Assembly (NCBI RefSeq): GCF_015352985.1
Contig: NZ_JACYXF010000002.1
Coordinates: 62,001 to 126,000, forward strand
Direction of reading: 5' to 3'
DNA: 64,000 nucleotides
Source: Noviherbaspirillum malthae
Lineage (GTDB): Bacteria > Pseudomonadota > Gammaproteobacteria > Burkholderiales > Burkholderiaceae_D
Position numbers and translations under genes: made by a program. Within the stretch, counting starts at the first letter, position 1; each line of letters begins with the position of its first letter. This document shows positions 41,021-49,122 of the stretch, in pieces. Under the pieces are notes generated by a model. It saw nothing but the letters and a program-made list of their open reading frames with translations, did not search any database and was not told the DNA's origin.

Positions 41021-41542
41021 ATGATGCCAGCGAACGCCCCGATGACAGCTGCACCCGATACCCCGCTGATCGACCTCCAGCACGCCGATTTCCTGCAGAG
41101 CGGCATTTCGCTCTGCGTCGGCGCCTGCGATAACCGGGGAATGCCTACCCTGGCCCGCGCTACCGGCTGTCGTCTGTCCGTGGACCTGCGACAGGTCACC
41201 ATGTTCCTGTCGGCCACCCAGGCGTCGCCAGTGCTGCGCTGCATCCGCGAAAACGGCGCAGTCACTGCCGTCTTCAGCCGACCGTCGACGCACAAGACCT
41301 TGCAGCTCAAGGGTAGGGATGCCACAGTGGGCGGACTGCAGCCCGGCGACCTGGACGTGGTGGAAAGCTACCGCTGCAAATTCGTGCGCGAACTCGAACC
41401 GATGGGCTTCGACGAAATCCTGATCCGTTCCCTGCTCGCCGCGCCGCCGGCCGACCTTGTGGCCGTCAAGTTCACGCCGGTAGAAGCCTACTCCCAGACA
41501 CCCGGTCCGAAAGCCGGCGAGCCGCTGAGAGCGCAGGCATGA
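41021..41542 (+). CDS. Split-barrel (pyridoxamine 5'-phosphate oxidase-like) protein
   Basis: This 173-residue protein resembles the FMN-binding split-barrel superfamily: ISLCVGACDNRGMPTLARATGCRLSVDLRQVTMFLSA gives the first strands and TLQLKGRDATV the later ones. It is short and lacks the full cofactor signature of true PdxH, so flavin, heme or F420 binding is open. The SD is AGGCGG before tandem ATGs at 41021. Its stop overlaps the start of the next gene (ATGA), so the two are coupled. The next gene also begins with a split-barrel domain, suggesting the two proteins work together. Confidence 0.7.
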   Translation: MMPANAPMTAAPDTPLIDLQHADFLQSGISLCVGACDNRGMPTLARATGCRLSVDLRQVTMFLSATQASPVLRCIRENGAVTAVFSRPSTHKTLQLKGRDATVGGLQPGDLDVVESYRCKFVRELEPMGFDEILIRSLLAAPPADLVAVKFTPVEAYSQTPGPKAGEPLRAQA

Positions 41543-42882
41543 CGATACAGCTCGATGCCATACGCGGCTGCCTCGAAGGCGTCATTCCGGGCACTCTCGC
41601 CACCGCCTCGGCCGACGGCATGCCGAATGTCGCCTACCTGTCGCAGGTCCAGTTCGTCGACAGCGGGCATGTCGCCATGTCCTACCAGTTCTTCAACAAG
41701 ACACGCCAAAACATCCTGGTCAATCCGCATGCAACGCTGGTAGTGACCCACCCCGCCACGGCCAGCCAGTACCGGCTGACCATCGAATACCTCCGCACCG
41801 AAACCTCCGGCCCCCTGTTCGAAAGCATGAAGGCCAAGCTTGCCGGCATCGCGTCGCAGACCGGCATGACCGGTGTATTCCGGCTGCTCGGAGCCGACGT
41901 GTTCCGCGTGCATGACATCCAGCAGGTGCCGGGCGAATCCATGCCCATGCCGCCGCCGCCGCGCAACCTGCTGTCGGCCCTGCGCAATGCCAGCGCACGC
42001 GTGTCGGCATGCGCCGATCTCGACGGCCTGCTGTCGGAAACGCTGGCATGCCTGCAGCAGCAGTTCGGCATCGACCACACCATGATCCTCATGCTCGACC
42101 AGCCCGGCGAACGGCTTTATACGGTGGCCAGCCGCGGTTATGAGACCTCGGGCATCGGGTCGGAAATTCCCATGGGGCAAGGTGTGATCGGCGTGGCAGC
42201 GCGCGAATGCGTACCCATACGCATCAGCCACATGACCACAGAATACGCCTACAGCCGGGCCATACGGGAGAGCGCCGAAGGTAGCGCCTGGGCATCGGCT
42301 CTCGAAATCGAGATCCCGCTTCCGGGACTGGCCGAGCCGCGCAGCCAGCTGGCCGTGCCCATCATGGCCGGCCAGGGCACTGTCGGCGTAATCTATGTGG
42401 AAAGCCTGCAGGATCTGCGCTTTACCTATGACGACGAGGATGCCCTGGTCAGCCTGGCGTGCCAGCTCGGCATGTCGATTACCCATCTGCAGAGCGTCGC
42501 GGATTGTGCCGATGAAACGCCGGCGCCGGCGTTGTCGCGGGCAGCGCCGCGACCGAACGGCAAACCGCTGCCGGTGCGGCATTTCGCAGGCAACGATTCG
42601 GTGTTTCTCGGCGATGATTACCTGATTAAGGGAGTTGCGGGGTCCATCTTCTGGAACCTGCTGCGCGACTATGCCGACAAGGGCCGTACCGAATTCACCA
42701 ACCGCGAGCTGCGGCTGGATTCGCGAATCCGGCTGCCGGATGTCAGCGATAATCTCGAAGCGCGCCTGCTGCTGCTCGGCAAGCGGCTGGTGGAACGCGA
42801 TGCGGCGATGCGCATCGAAAAGACTGGACGCGGACGCTTCCGGCTGCGGGTGGATTGCCCGATTTCGTTGCTGCAGGAATAG
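41539..42882 (+). CDS. Split-barrel plus GAF protein with C-terminal winged-helix-like region
   Basis: The 447-residue product has three parts. Residues 1-130 form a PPOX-like split barrel (GTLATASADGMPNVAYLSQVQFVDSGHVAMSYQFFNKTRQNI). Residues 150-325 form a GAF domain (LLSETLACLQQQFGIDHTMILMLDQPGERLYTVASRGY, then VPIMAGQGTVGVIYVES). The last 95 residues (EFTNRELRLDSRIRLPDVSDNLEARLLLLGKRLVERD) look like a helical, possibly DNA-binding, output module. It is coupled to the preceding gene and sits 143 bases before the E1 genes, so a sensor or regulator role for those is plausible but unproven. I know no characterised member. Confidence 0.72.
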   Translation: MTIQLDAIRGCLEGVIPGTLATASADGMPNVAYLSQVQFVDSGHVAMSYQFFNKTRQNILVNPHATLVVTHPATASQYRLTIEYLRTETSGPLFESMKAKLAGIASQTGMTGVFRLLGADVFRVHDIQQVPGESMPMPPPPRNLLSALRNASARVSACADLDGLLSETLACLQQQFGIDHTMILMLDQPGERLYTVASRGYETSGIGSEIPMGQGVIGVAARECVPIRISHMTTEYAYSRAIRESAEGSAWASALEIEIPLPGLAEPRSQLAVPIMAGQGTVGVIYVESLQDLRFTYDDEDALVSLACQLGMSITHLQSVADCADETPAPALSRAAPRPNGKPLPVRHFAGNDSVFLGDDYLIKGVAGSIFWNLLRDYADKGRTEFTNRELRLDSRIRLPDVSDNLEARLLLLGKRLVERDAAMRIEKTGRGRFRLRVDCPISLLQE

Positions 42883-42905
42883 ACTTTCTTATCCGCGCGC
42901 CGCAC

Positions 42906-42947
42906 TTTTCTTAAAACTTCATTCAACAAATCTTAAATAAATCTTAA
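42906..42947 (+). promoter_or_regulatory. Helically phased TCTTAA repeats before the E1 genes
   Basis: Direct repeats AAATCTTAA at 42928-42936 and 42939-42947 are 11 bases apart, and a related TTTTCTTAA starts 22 bases before the first. One-turn spacing is typical of tandem sites for OmpR/PhoB-type regulators. The repeats are seen directly; no regulator is identified. Confidence 0.35.
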
Positions 42948-43025
42948 GCCCGGAAAGCGCCGGTTTTGGCGCCTGCGGCTGCAGTAGACTTCGTCCCCAT
43001 TCCGAACCATCAAGGAAGGACGAAC

Positions 43026-43988
43026 ATGAACCAGACCGCAGCGCGCCGCAGCCCCCTATCCATGCTTGAAAGCATGATGCTGATCCGCGCCTATGAAGAA
43101 AAGACCGCCGAGATACAGGCATCCGGCGCTGCCGCCGGCACCTGCACGTCGGTCGGCCAGGAAGCCTCGGCGGTGGGCGTGGTGGCCGCGCTCGGCAGCG
43201 ACGACCGCATCCTGACCAACCACCGCAGCGCGGGCCACCTGATTGCCCGCGGCGCCGATACCGGGCGCCTGCTGGCCGAAGTCATGGGCCGCAGTACAGG
43301 CTACTGCCGGGGCAAGAGCGGTTCTCTGCACATCTCGGCAAAAGAACTGGGCGTGGTGCTGACCTCGACCATCGTCGGCGGCGAACTCTCGCTGGCGACC
43401 GGCGTGGCGCTTTCCAAAACCATGCTCGGCGAAGCCGGGATCGTCGCCTGCTTCTTCGGCGACGGCGCAGCCTGCGAAGGCATCTTCCACGAGTCGCTCA
43501 ACCTGGCCTCGGTCTGGAACCTGCCCATTCTCTACATCTGCGAAAACAACCAGTGGCAAGCCTATGTGCATCGCAAGGAAACGATGACCGGCGATCACGT
43601 GAGCGAGTGGGCGAAAGGCTACGGGATGGAAAGCCGCACCGTGGACGGCAACGATGTCGAGGCCGTGCATGCGGCCGCACAGGAAGCCATCGTCCGCATC
43701 CGCGAGACCGGCAAGCCCTATCTGCTGGAAACCTATACCTACCGCCTGCGCGGCCACTTCGAGCCGGACGATCAGGGCTATGTCGACGCCGGCGAACTGG
43801 CGAGCTGGCGCGAGAAAGATCCGATCGCACTAATGCAGCGGCGCCTGACCGCGAGCGGCGTACTAAATGCGGCCGATATCGTGGCCATCGAAGAGCGCGT
43901 GCGGGCTCAGGTCGAGCAGGCGGCGCAGTTTGCTGCCGCCTCACCCTTCCCCGATGCCTCCGAACTTGCCACCGATGTCTACGCCTGA
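43026..43988 (+). CDS. Thiamine-diphosphate-dependent 2-oxoacid/acetoin dehydrogenase E1, alpha subunit
   Basis: A 320-residue E1 alpha. The ThDP motif is GDGAACEGIFHESLNLASVWNLPILYICENN (GDG to NN). The phosphorylation-loop-like segment TYRLRGHFEPDD and the substrate-side RSAGHLIARG are typical. It pairs with E1 beta encoded 11 bases downstream to form an alpha2-beta2 enzyme that decarboxylates a 2-oxoacid or cleaves acetoin. Sequence style is closest to AcoA/PdhA of acetoin systems. The SD AAGGA precedes ATG 43026. No E2, E3 or acoR gene is nearby, so the acyl acceptor must be encoded elsewhere, and the substrate stays open. Confidence 0.88.
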   Translation: MNQTAARRSPLSMLESMMLIRAYEEKTAEIQASGAAAGTCTSVGQEASAVGVVAALGSDDRILTNHRSAGHLIARGADTGRLLAEVMGRSTGYCRGKSGSLHISAKELGVVLTSTIVGGELSLATGVALSKTMLGEAGIVACFFGDGAACEGIFHESLNLASVWNLPILYICENNQWQAYVHRKETMTGDHVSEWAKGYGMESRTVDGNDVEAVHAAAQEAIVRIRETGKPYLLETYTYRLRGHFEPDDQGYVDAGELASWREKDPIALMQRRLTASGVLNAADIVAIEERVRAQVEQAAQFAAASPFPDASELATDVYA

Positions 43989-43998
43989 GGAGCCCAGC

Positions 43999-45006
43999 AT
44001 GAACAAGATGACCGTCAATGAAGCGATCGGCCAGGCGCTGGCCGAGGAAATGCGGCGCGATCCTCGCGTGCTGATGTTCGGCGAAGGCGTCGCCACCAAG
44101 CGGCCGGAGCTGGTGACTGAATTCGGCGCGAAACGCGTGCGCAATACGCCGCTGGCCGAAGGCATCATCGCCGGCACTGCCGCCGGTGCGGCCGCCACCG
44201 GCCTGCGTCCCGTGATCGACCTGCTCTTCGCCCCCTTCCTTTGCTTTGCAATGGACGAGATCGTCAACAGCGCCGGCAAGCTGCGCTACATGTCCGGCGG
44301 ACAGTTCGAATTTCCGATGGTGGTAATGGCAATGACAGGCGCCGGATGGACGGTCGGCGCGCAGCACAACCACAATCTCGAAGCCTGGTTCGTGCACAGC
44401 CCGGGCCTGAAGGTGGTGATGCCTTCCAATGCCGCCGATTTCAAGGGTTTGCTCAAGGCCGCCATCCGCGACGACAATCCGGTGCTCTTCTTCACCGACC
44501 TCGCGCTCGGCTACACGCCGGGAGAGGTGCCGGAAGGCGACCATATCGTCCCGCTGGGAAAAGCCGCCATCGCGCGTGAAGGCCGCGACATCACCATCGT
44601 GTCCTATGCCAAGATGGTAGGCAGCTGCCTGCAGGCGGCCGATGCGCTGGCGGCGCAAGGCATATCGGCCGAGGTCATCGACCTGCGCAGCCTGAAACCG
44701 CTGGACGAGGAAACCATCCTGCGTTCGGTGCGCAAGACGGGGCGCCTCCTGGTCGTGCATGAAGCCAGCCGCATGTGCGGCGTCGGCGCGGAAATCAGCG
44801 CCCTCGTGACGGAACAGGCCTTCGATGCACTCAAGGCGCCGATCCTGCGCCTGACCGGTCCCGATGCCCCGGCGCCATCGAGCTATCCGCTGGAACAGGC
44901 CTACCTGCCCCAGCCTGATGCGATTGCCGCCGCAGCGCGCAGGATCGCCGGCCATGTGCGGACAGGTCCGCTGCATGTCATCCCGGCCGATGCCATGACG
45001 GCCTGA
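43999..45006 (+). CDS. Thiamine-diphosphate-dependent 2-oxoacid/acetoin dehydrogenase E1, beta subunit
   Basis: The 335-residue partner of the preceding E1 alpha. N-terminal pyrimidine-binding domain: NEAIGQALAEEMRRDPRVLMFGEGVA, with the catalytic Glu region RNTPLAEGIIAGTAAGAAATGLRPV. C-terminal transketolase-type domain: ITIVSYAKMVGSCLQAADALAAQGISAEVIDLRSLKPLDEETI, the standard E1 beta signature. The SD GAGGAG precedes ATG 43999. Downstream, after 73 bases, a small membrane protein of the oxidase cluster begins, so the E1 operon appears to contain only two genes. Confidence 0.9.
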   Translation: MNKMTVNEAIGQALAEEMRRDPRVLMFGEGVATKRPELVTEFGAKRVRNTPLAEGIIAGTAAGAAATGLRPVIDLLFAPFLCFAMDEIVNSAGKLRYMSGGQFEFPMVVMAMTGAGWTVGAQHNHNLEAWFVHSPGLKVVMPSNAADFKGLLKAAIRDDNPVLFFTDLALGYTPGEVPEGDHIVPLGKAAIAREGRDITIVSYAKMVGSCLQAADALAAQGISAEVIDLRSLKPLDEETILRSVRKTGRLLVVHEASRMCGVGAEISALVTEQAFDALKAPILRLTGPDAPAPSSYPLEQAYLPQPDAIAAAARRIAGHVRTGPLHVIPADAMTA

Positions 45007-45079
45007 ACAAGACGCTGATTCCATCAGCCCGCGCATTCCTGAATTCACCCGCTTTCCCTGAACCCCGGAAGGAAACAAC

Positions 45080-45547
45080 ATGAACATTACAGCATCCACC
45101 GCCCTCCCCGCAGATCATATCGAGCACGCCGAGCGCACCCAGCGCACAAAAGACAATGGCGTCGCGACGTTCTCGCCGGTGGGCATCATCTGGCTCAAGC
45201 TCGCCGTCGTTTACCTGATCATCGGCGTCGGCATGGGCATCATGATGGGCGCCAGCCAGGACTTCACCATGCGGCCCGTCCATGCGCACATCAATCTGCT
45301 CGGTTGGGCCACCATGGCATTGGCCGGACTGATCTACAGCGTCTTTCCGGATGCTGGCCAGAGCAAGCTGGCGCGCCTGCATTTCTGGCTGGCCAATATC
45401 TCCCTGCCGTTCATGGCAATCGCCCTCGGTTTCGTCATCACCGGGACGGCGGCCCTGGTGCCGGTGCTGGCCGCGTCCGAGATCGTCGCTGCGCTTGGCA
45501 TCCTGGTGTTCGCTGCCAACCTCTTCCTCAATCTGAAGGCTCGATGA
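45080..45547 (+). CDS. Small heme-copper-oxidase subunit I-like membrane protein
   Basis: A 155-residue protein with four membrane helices: VGIIWLKLAVVYLIIGVGMGIMMG, INLLGWATMALAGLIYSVF, FWLANISLPFMAIALGFVI and LAASEIVAALGILVFAANLFL. The motif RPVHAHINLLGW, with two His, resembles the first His-containing helices of cytochrome c oxidase subunit I, and the whole matches short cbb3-associated proteins of unknown function from memory. The start has AAGGAAACAAC upstream. It lies between the E1 genes and fnr, both on this strand, facing the cco operon. It may bind heme or copper or help assembly; that is inference. Confidence 0.72.
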   Translation: MNITASTALPADHIEHAERTQRTKDNGVATFSPVGIIWLKLAVVYLIIGVGMGIMMGASQDFTMRPVHAHINLLGWATMALAGLIYSVFPDAGQSKLARLHFWLANISLPFMAIALGFVITGTAALVPVLAASEIVAALGILVFAANLFLNLKAR

Positions 45548-45584
45548 CTGAACGTCAGGAGCGGCACGGCCCGGCGTGATGGCA

Positions 45585-45603
45585 TATTCCCGCAATCGGG
45601 AAA
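45585..45603. promoter_or_regulatory. Palindrome TATTCCCG-C-AATCGGGAAA upstream of fnr
   Basis: A 16-bp core, TTCCCG-CAAT-CGGGAA, forms a perfect dyad of two six-base arms about 190 bases before the fnr start. A half-site-like ATTCGGG follows at once. The same 19-base pattern occurs once more at 46939-46957. It is not an FNR box (TTGAT-N4-ATCAA). The regulator is unknown. Confidence 0.6.
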
Positions 45604-45789
45604 TATTCGGGTGTAAATGCGACGATGACAAGCCGGCGCATGCGGGCAACACCCCAAGCCAAGCGGGATGCGGGCGATTCGCCCTGTCATGGATCATGGT
45701 GGCACACCGCTTGCTATATGGTGATCAAACCGACCGGCTGCCCGAGAAGAATGAACACGGCGCCGGTCAGCACCAAAGGACAAGCCGCC

Positions 45790-46554
45790 ATGACACAAGT
45801 ACAAGCCCTCACCCGCCAACCTGCTGCCGCCACCCGCTCGCGCGAGATAAGCGCACGCTGCTCCGCCTGCAGCATGCACCAGATCTGCCTGCCGATGGGC
45901 CTGGAAGAAAAGGACATGGACCGCCTCGACCAGATCATCGGCCGCCGCCGCAAGGTGCCGCGCGACACGCATCTGTATCGCGTCGGCGATCCCTTCTCCA
46001 ATCTGTATGCGATCCGCCTCGGACACTTCAAGACGCACCAGGTCAACCCCAGCGGCGACCAGCAGGTAACCGGCTTCCAGATGGCCGGCGAACTGCTCGG
46101 CATGGACGCCATCAGCACCGAACGCCATCATTGCGATGCGATTGCCCTGGAAGACAGCGAAGTCTGCGAAATCCCGTTCTCGCGCCTGGAAGGCCTGTTC
46201 GGCGAAATGCCGCAGCTGCTGCACCACTTCCACCGGATGATGAGCCAGGAAATCACGCGCGAGCAAAGCGTGATGCTTCTGCTTGGCAACATGCGCGCCG
46301 AACAGCGCTTCGCCGCTTTCCTGACCAATCTGTCATCCCGCTACTCGATCCGCGGCTATTCCTCGACCAGCTTCCAGCTGCGCATGACGCGCGAGGAAAT
46401 CGGCAATTACCTGGGCTTGACCATCGAGAGCATCAGCCGGCTCCTGTCGAAATTCAAGAAGCGCGGCTGGATCAAGGTCAGCAACCGCGACCTCGAACTG
46501 CTCGACCCGCCCACGCTCAAGGCAGTTGCAGCCGGCACCCAGACCTGCGCCTGA
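45790..46554 (+). CDS. fnr: FNR-family [4Fe-4S] oxygen-sensing transcriptional regulator
   Basis: A 254-residue CRP/FNR regulator. The N-terminal cysteines C24, C27 and C33 (ARCSACSMHQICLP) plus C115 (ERHHCDAIA) match the four iron-sulfur ligands of E. coli FNR. A cyclic-nucleotide-binding-type beta-barrel follows, then a dimer helix (MPQLLHHFHRMMSQEITREQ) and a helix-turn-helix (MTREEIGNYLGLTIESISRLLSKF). The E--SR recognition residues predict binding to TTGAT-N4-ATCAA. Such boxes stand before ccoN, hemN and the flavoprotein gene here, so this is probably their activator under low oxygen. The ATG at 45790 has AAAGGA upstream. Confidence 0.94.
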   Translation: MTQVQALTRQPAAATRSREISARCSACSMHQICLPMGLEEKDMDRLDQIIGRRRKVPRDTHLYRVGDPFSNLYAIRLGHFKTHQVNPSGDQQVTGFQMAGELLGMDAISTERHHCDAIALEDSEVCEIPFSRLEGLFGEMPQLLHHFHRMMSQEITREQSVMLLLGNMRAEQRFAAFLTNLSSRYSIRGYSSTSFQLRMTREEIGNYLGLTIESISRLLSKFKKRGWIKVSNRDLELLDPPTLKAVAAGTQTCA

Positions 46555-46578
46555 TAGAGCCGGGCCGCTGCGCCGCGG

Positions 46579-46824
46579 TCACAGCGGCACGCGCCGGCCC
46601 TTGTCCTCCGGCACATTGAGCAGATAGCAGGTCAGCATGCTGGCCAGGCTGCAGAACGCCCAGAAACAGAAGAATCCGATGCTGTAGACGCCCAGCGGAT
46701 TGATGTCGACATGCGCACCGCCAACGGCGATGTCTCGCGGGTCGAATAGCGAAAAGAAAAAACCTTCGGCCACAATAGCGACCAGAAACGACGGCCACAG
46801 GACTGCCATGATCAGTCTTGCCAT
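46579..46824 (-). CDS. Small two-helix membrane protein of the oxidase cluster
   Basis: This 81-residue protein has two membrane helices, LIMAVLWPSFLVAIVAEGFFFSLF and VYSIGFFCFWAFCSLASMLTCYLL, with a short loop between them (DPRDIAVGGAHVDINPLG). The start at 46824 has an exceptionally good GGAGGAGGTGA site. I do not recognise a named family, but its place at the end of the cco cluster suggests an oxidase-associated role. Upstream it has its own regulatory region holding the TTCCCG palindrome and several half-sites, so it may be controlled separately from ccoGH. It converges with fnr, whose stop is 25 bases away. Confidence 0.72.
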   Translation of the reverse strand: MARLIMAVLWPSFLVAIVAEGFFFSLFDPRDIAVGGAHVDINPLGVYSIGFFCFWAFCSLASMLTCYLLNVPEDKGRRVPL

Positions 46825-46894
46825 TGTCACCTCCTCCGTCCTGCCCATGACAAAAGGGCAAGTCTTGCTGTTAACCACGCTGTTTCCAGCTTAT

Positions 46895-46987
46895 TTCCCG
46901 CTCGTTCCCGATTCACGCAGTACATCCAGACATCCGTTTATTCCCGAAATCGGGAAAATGAGGGAAATCCGCTCGCAAAATCGGGAA
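46895..46987. promoter_or_regulatory. Operator cluster: one full TTCCCG-N4-CGGGAA palindrome plus half-sites
   Basis: The full site TATTCCCGAAATCGGGAAA is at 46939-46957. Half-sites TTCCCG lie at 46895-46900 and 46905-46910, and CGGGAA at 46982-46987. All are within 165 bases upstream of the 81-residue membrane protein gene. Clustering suggests cooperative binding of a dimeric regulator. The same 19-base pattern precedes fnr. Confidence 0.6.
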
Positions 46988-47036
46988 TGGCGTCTCCAAT
47001 ATCATCTTGCCTGCCGGCAGAGCCGATGCTGCATGC

Positions 47037-47564
47037 TCAATCGGCGCGAGCTGCAGTCAGGCTGATCGAGCGCTGTACCGGCCAGTCCCAGACATCATGC
47101 AGGCGCCAGTTGCGGTCCGCACTTTCGATCGATACCTGCCAGCGCGCCCGGTCAAGCATCGGCAGTGCCACGGCGAAGCTGCCGTCCGCCTCCGGCTTCA
47201 CCTCCAGCATGACATCCTTCTGCGGCTGGGTCGAATGCACCAGCTTGATGGTGATGGCTCCATCGACCGGATGGCCCAGCGCACGCACGCTGCCGAGCAG
47301 CCTGCCCGATGCCGCGTCATAGCGCATCGACGCTTCCGCCTTCATGCTGGACGCCACGCGGTCGCGGCTCAGATCCTGGTTGATGGCCTTGCCCTGCTTG
47401 TAGTAGTCGTCGACCACCAGCGCATCCTGCCTGGTGAATGCAATCCAGGTGGTATGAATGCCGGCCAGGACCACCATGACCGGGCCCAGCATCAGCAGCC
47501 ACGGCCAGCGGTGGGTGTACCAGGGAGACGCCTGTGCAGCGCCGGGAGAACGTTTCGATTGCAT
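47037..47564 (-). CDS. ccoH: FixH/CcoH family cbb3 oxidase assembly protein
   Basis: A 175-residue protein with one N-terminal membrane helix (HRWPWLLMLGPVMVVLAGIHTTWIAF) followed by DALVVDDYYKQGKAINQDLSRD, the recognised FixH signature, and a periplasmic beta-sandwich. FixH/CcoH helps mature or stabilise cbb3 oxidase. The start at 47564 has AAGGAG upstream; longer frames would run into ccoG. It follows ccoG by about 60 bases on the same strand, in the usual order ccoNOQP-G-H. Confidence 0.92.
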   Translation of the reverse strand: MQSKRSPGAAQASPWYTHRWPWLLMLGPVMVVLAGIHTTWIAFTRQDALVVDDYYKQGKAINQDLSRDRVASSMKAEASMRYDAASGRLLGSVRALGHPVDGAITIKLVHSTQPQKDVMLEVKPEADGSFAVALPMLDRARWQVSIESADRNWRLHDVWDWPVQRSISLTAARAD

Positions 47565-47625
47565 CACTTGCTCCTTCTTTACTTCACATTTCATCAATTC
47601 ACGGACGCGAACTTCGCAACCGTCA

Positions 47626-49020
47626 TCAGCGCGGCACGATGAAGACCGCCTTTTCCTCGACCTGCAGTCTTTCATCGTCGACCGCCTTCAGCTCGAACCA
47701 GATCTTGTTCGAGCCCTTCTCGCCCTTGCCGTGAGCAATGCGAACGCGAACCGGCACTGCACGCGAAGCGGTCGGCTCCAGCGTCACTTCATCCTCGGTC
47801 GCCAGTACGATGCTGTCGATGCCCTTGACGGAAATCCGGTAGCGATGAGTACGCTCGTCGGTATTCATGATCTGCAGGCGATAGACGTTTTCGATCATGC
47901 CGTCTTCCACCTCGCGGCCCATCGAGCCGCGGTCGCGGATCACGTCCAGCTTGACCAGGTCTCGTCCGAACAGGGACGCGGCCGAGAAAGACACGATCAG
48001 CAGAAGAATCGCACTGTAGATCAGCACCCGTGGGCGTAGAACACGCCTGCGGATATCCGAGCTGCCCAGCCCCTTCTCCATCGCGTTCTCGGTCGCATAG
48101 CGGATCAGTCCGCGCGGCGCGCCGGTCTTGTCCATCACCATGTTGCAGGCATCGACGCAGGCGGCGCAGCCGATGCAGTCCGACTGCAGGCCGTCGCGGA
48201 TGTCGATGCCGGTCGGGCAGACCTGCACGCACATCGAGCAGTCGATGCAATCGCCCAGCGCCGCCTTGTTTGCATGCCGTCCGCGTGCGCCGCGCGGTTC
48301 GCCGCGCTTCTGGTCATAGGTGACGATCAGCGTGTCCTTGTCGAACATCGAGCTCTGGAAACGGGCATAGGGACACATGTACTTGCACACCTGCTCGCGC
48401 ATCCATCCGGCATTGCCGTAGGTGGCGAATCCGTAGAACAGGATCCAGAAACTTTCCCACGGGCCCAGGCTCATGGCCAGCACTTCGTTGCCGAGCGTGT
48501 GCACCGGGGTGAAGTAACCGACGAAGGTGAAGCCGGTCCACAGCGCCACCAATCCCCAGGCGAAATGCTTGGCCGATTTGCGCGCAACTTTTTCCACGCT
48601 CCATGGCTGCTTGTCGAGGCGCATGCGGGCACTGCGCGTACCTTCGATCTTGCGCTCTATCCACATGAAGATTTCGGTATAGACCGTTTGCGGACAAGAG
48701 TAGCCGCACCATACCCGACCAGCGACGGCTGTAAATAGAAACAGGGAACAGGCGCAGATGATCAGCAGAAGCGCCAGATAAATGAAGTCTTGCGGCCACA
48801 GCACCAGGCCAAACAGGTAGAACTTTCGCGCCGTCAGATCGAACAGCACGGCCTGCCTGCCGTTCCAGGACATCCACGGCAGGCCGTAAAACACCAGCTG
48901 GGTCAGCCAGACGCATACCCAGCGCCAGTTGGCGTACAGGCCCTTGACTTCGCGCGGATAGATTTCCCGGCGGGCCTCGTACATCCTGATTACCGAAACC
49001 TTCACTGCGGGTTCGCCCAT
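47626..49020 (-). CDS. ccoG: Cytochrome c oxidase accessory ferredoxin CcoG (FixG/RdxA)
   Basis: This 464-residue membrane iron-sulfur protein is thought to act as a copper reductase during cbb3 oxidase assembly. Membrane helices near residues 36-55, 75-100, 155-175 and 330-350 surround two ferredoxin-type clusters: CIDCSMCVQVCPTGID and CIGCAACVDACN. Extra conserved cysteines are in GYSCPQTVYTE and CKYMCPYARFQ. The C-terminal periplasmic domain has an Ig-like fold (YRLQIMNTDERTHRYRISVKG). Length is normal for the family. It is separated from ccoP by about 100 bases and followed by ccoH. Confidence 0.96.
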   Translation of the reverse strand: MGEPAVKVSVIRMYEARREIYPREVKGLYANWRWVCVWLTQLVFYGLPWMSWNGRQAVLFDLTARKFYLFGLVLWPQDFIYLALLLIICACSLFLFTAVAGRVWCGYSCPQTVYTEIFMWIERKIEGTRSARMRLDKQPWSVEKVARKSAKHFAWGLVALWTGFTFVGYFTPVHTLGNEVLAMSLGPWESFWILFYGFATYGNAGWMREQVCKYMCPYARFQSSMFDKDTLIVTYDQKRGEPRGARGRHANKAALGDCIDCSMCVQVCPTGIDIRDGLQSDCIGCAACVDACNMVMDKTGAPRGLIRYATENAMEKGLGSSDIRRRVLRPRVLIYSAILLLIVSFSAASLFGRDLVKLDVIRDRGSMGREVEDGMIENVYRLQIMNTDERTHRYRISVKGIDSIVLATEDEVTLEPTASRAVPVRVRIAHGKGEKGSNKIWFELKAVDDERLQVEEKAVFIVPR

Positions 49021-49122
49021 GGCATCAACTCTTCGACTCTTAAACTATTCAACGGATTACAACAATTCAGGCGGCTATCCGGGCCGGAATACTTTCCCGG
49101 CCGCGGATGGCTGCCATGCGAA

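Noticed and set aside
45014..45028. GCTGAT-TCC-ATCAGC palindrome after the E1 beta gene as an FNR site
   Set aside because: The arms are spaced by three bases, not four, and have C/G in place of the outer T/A; it may be a minor hairpin.
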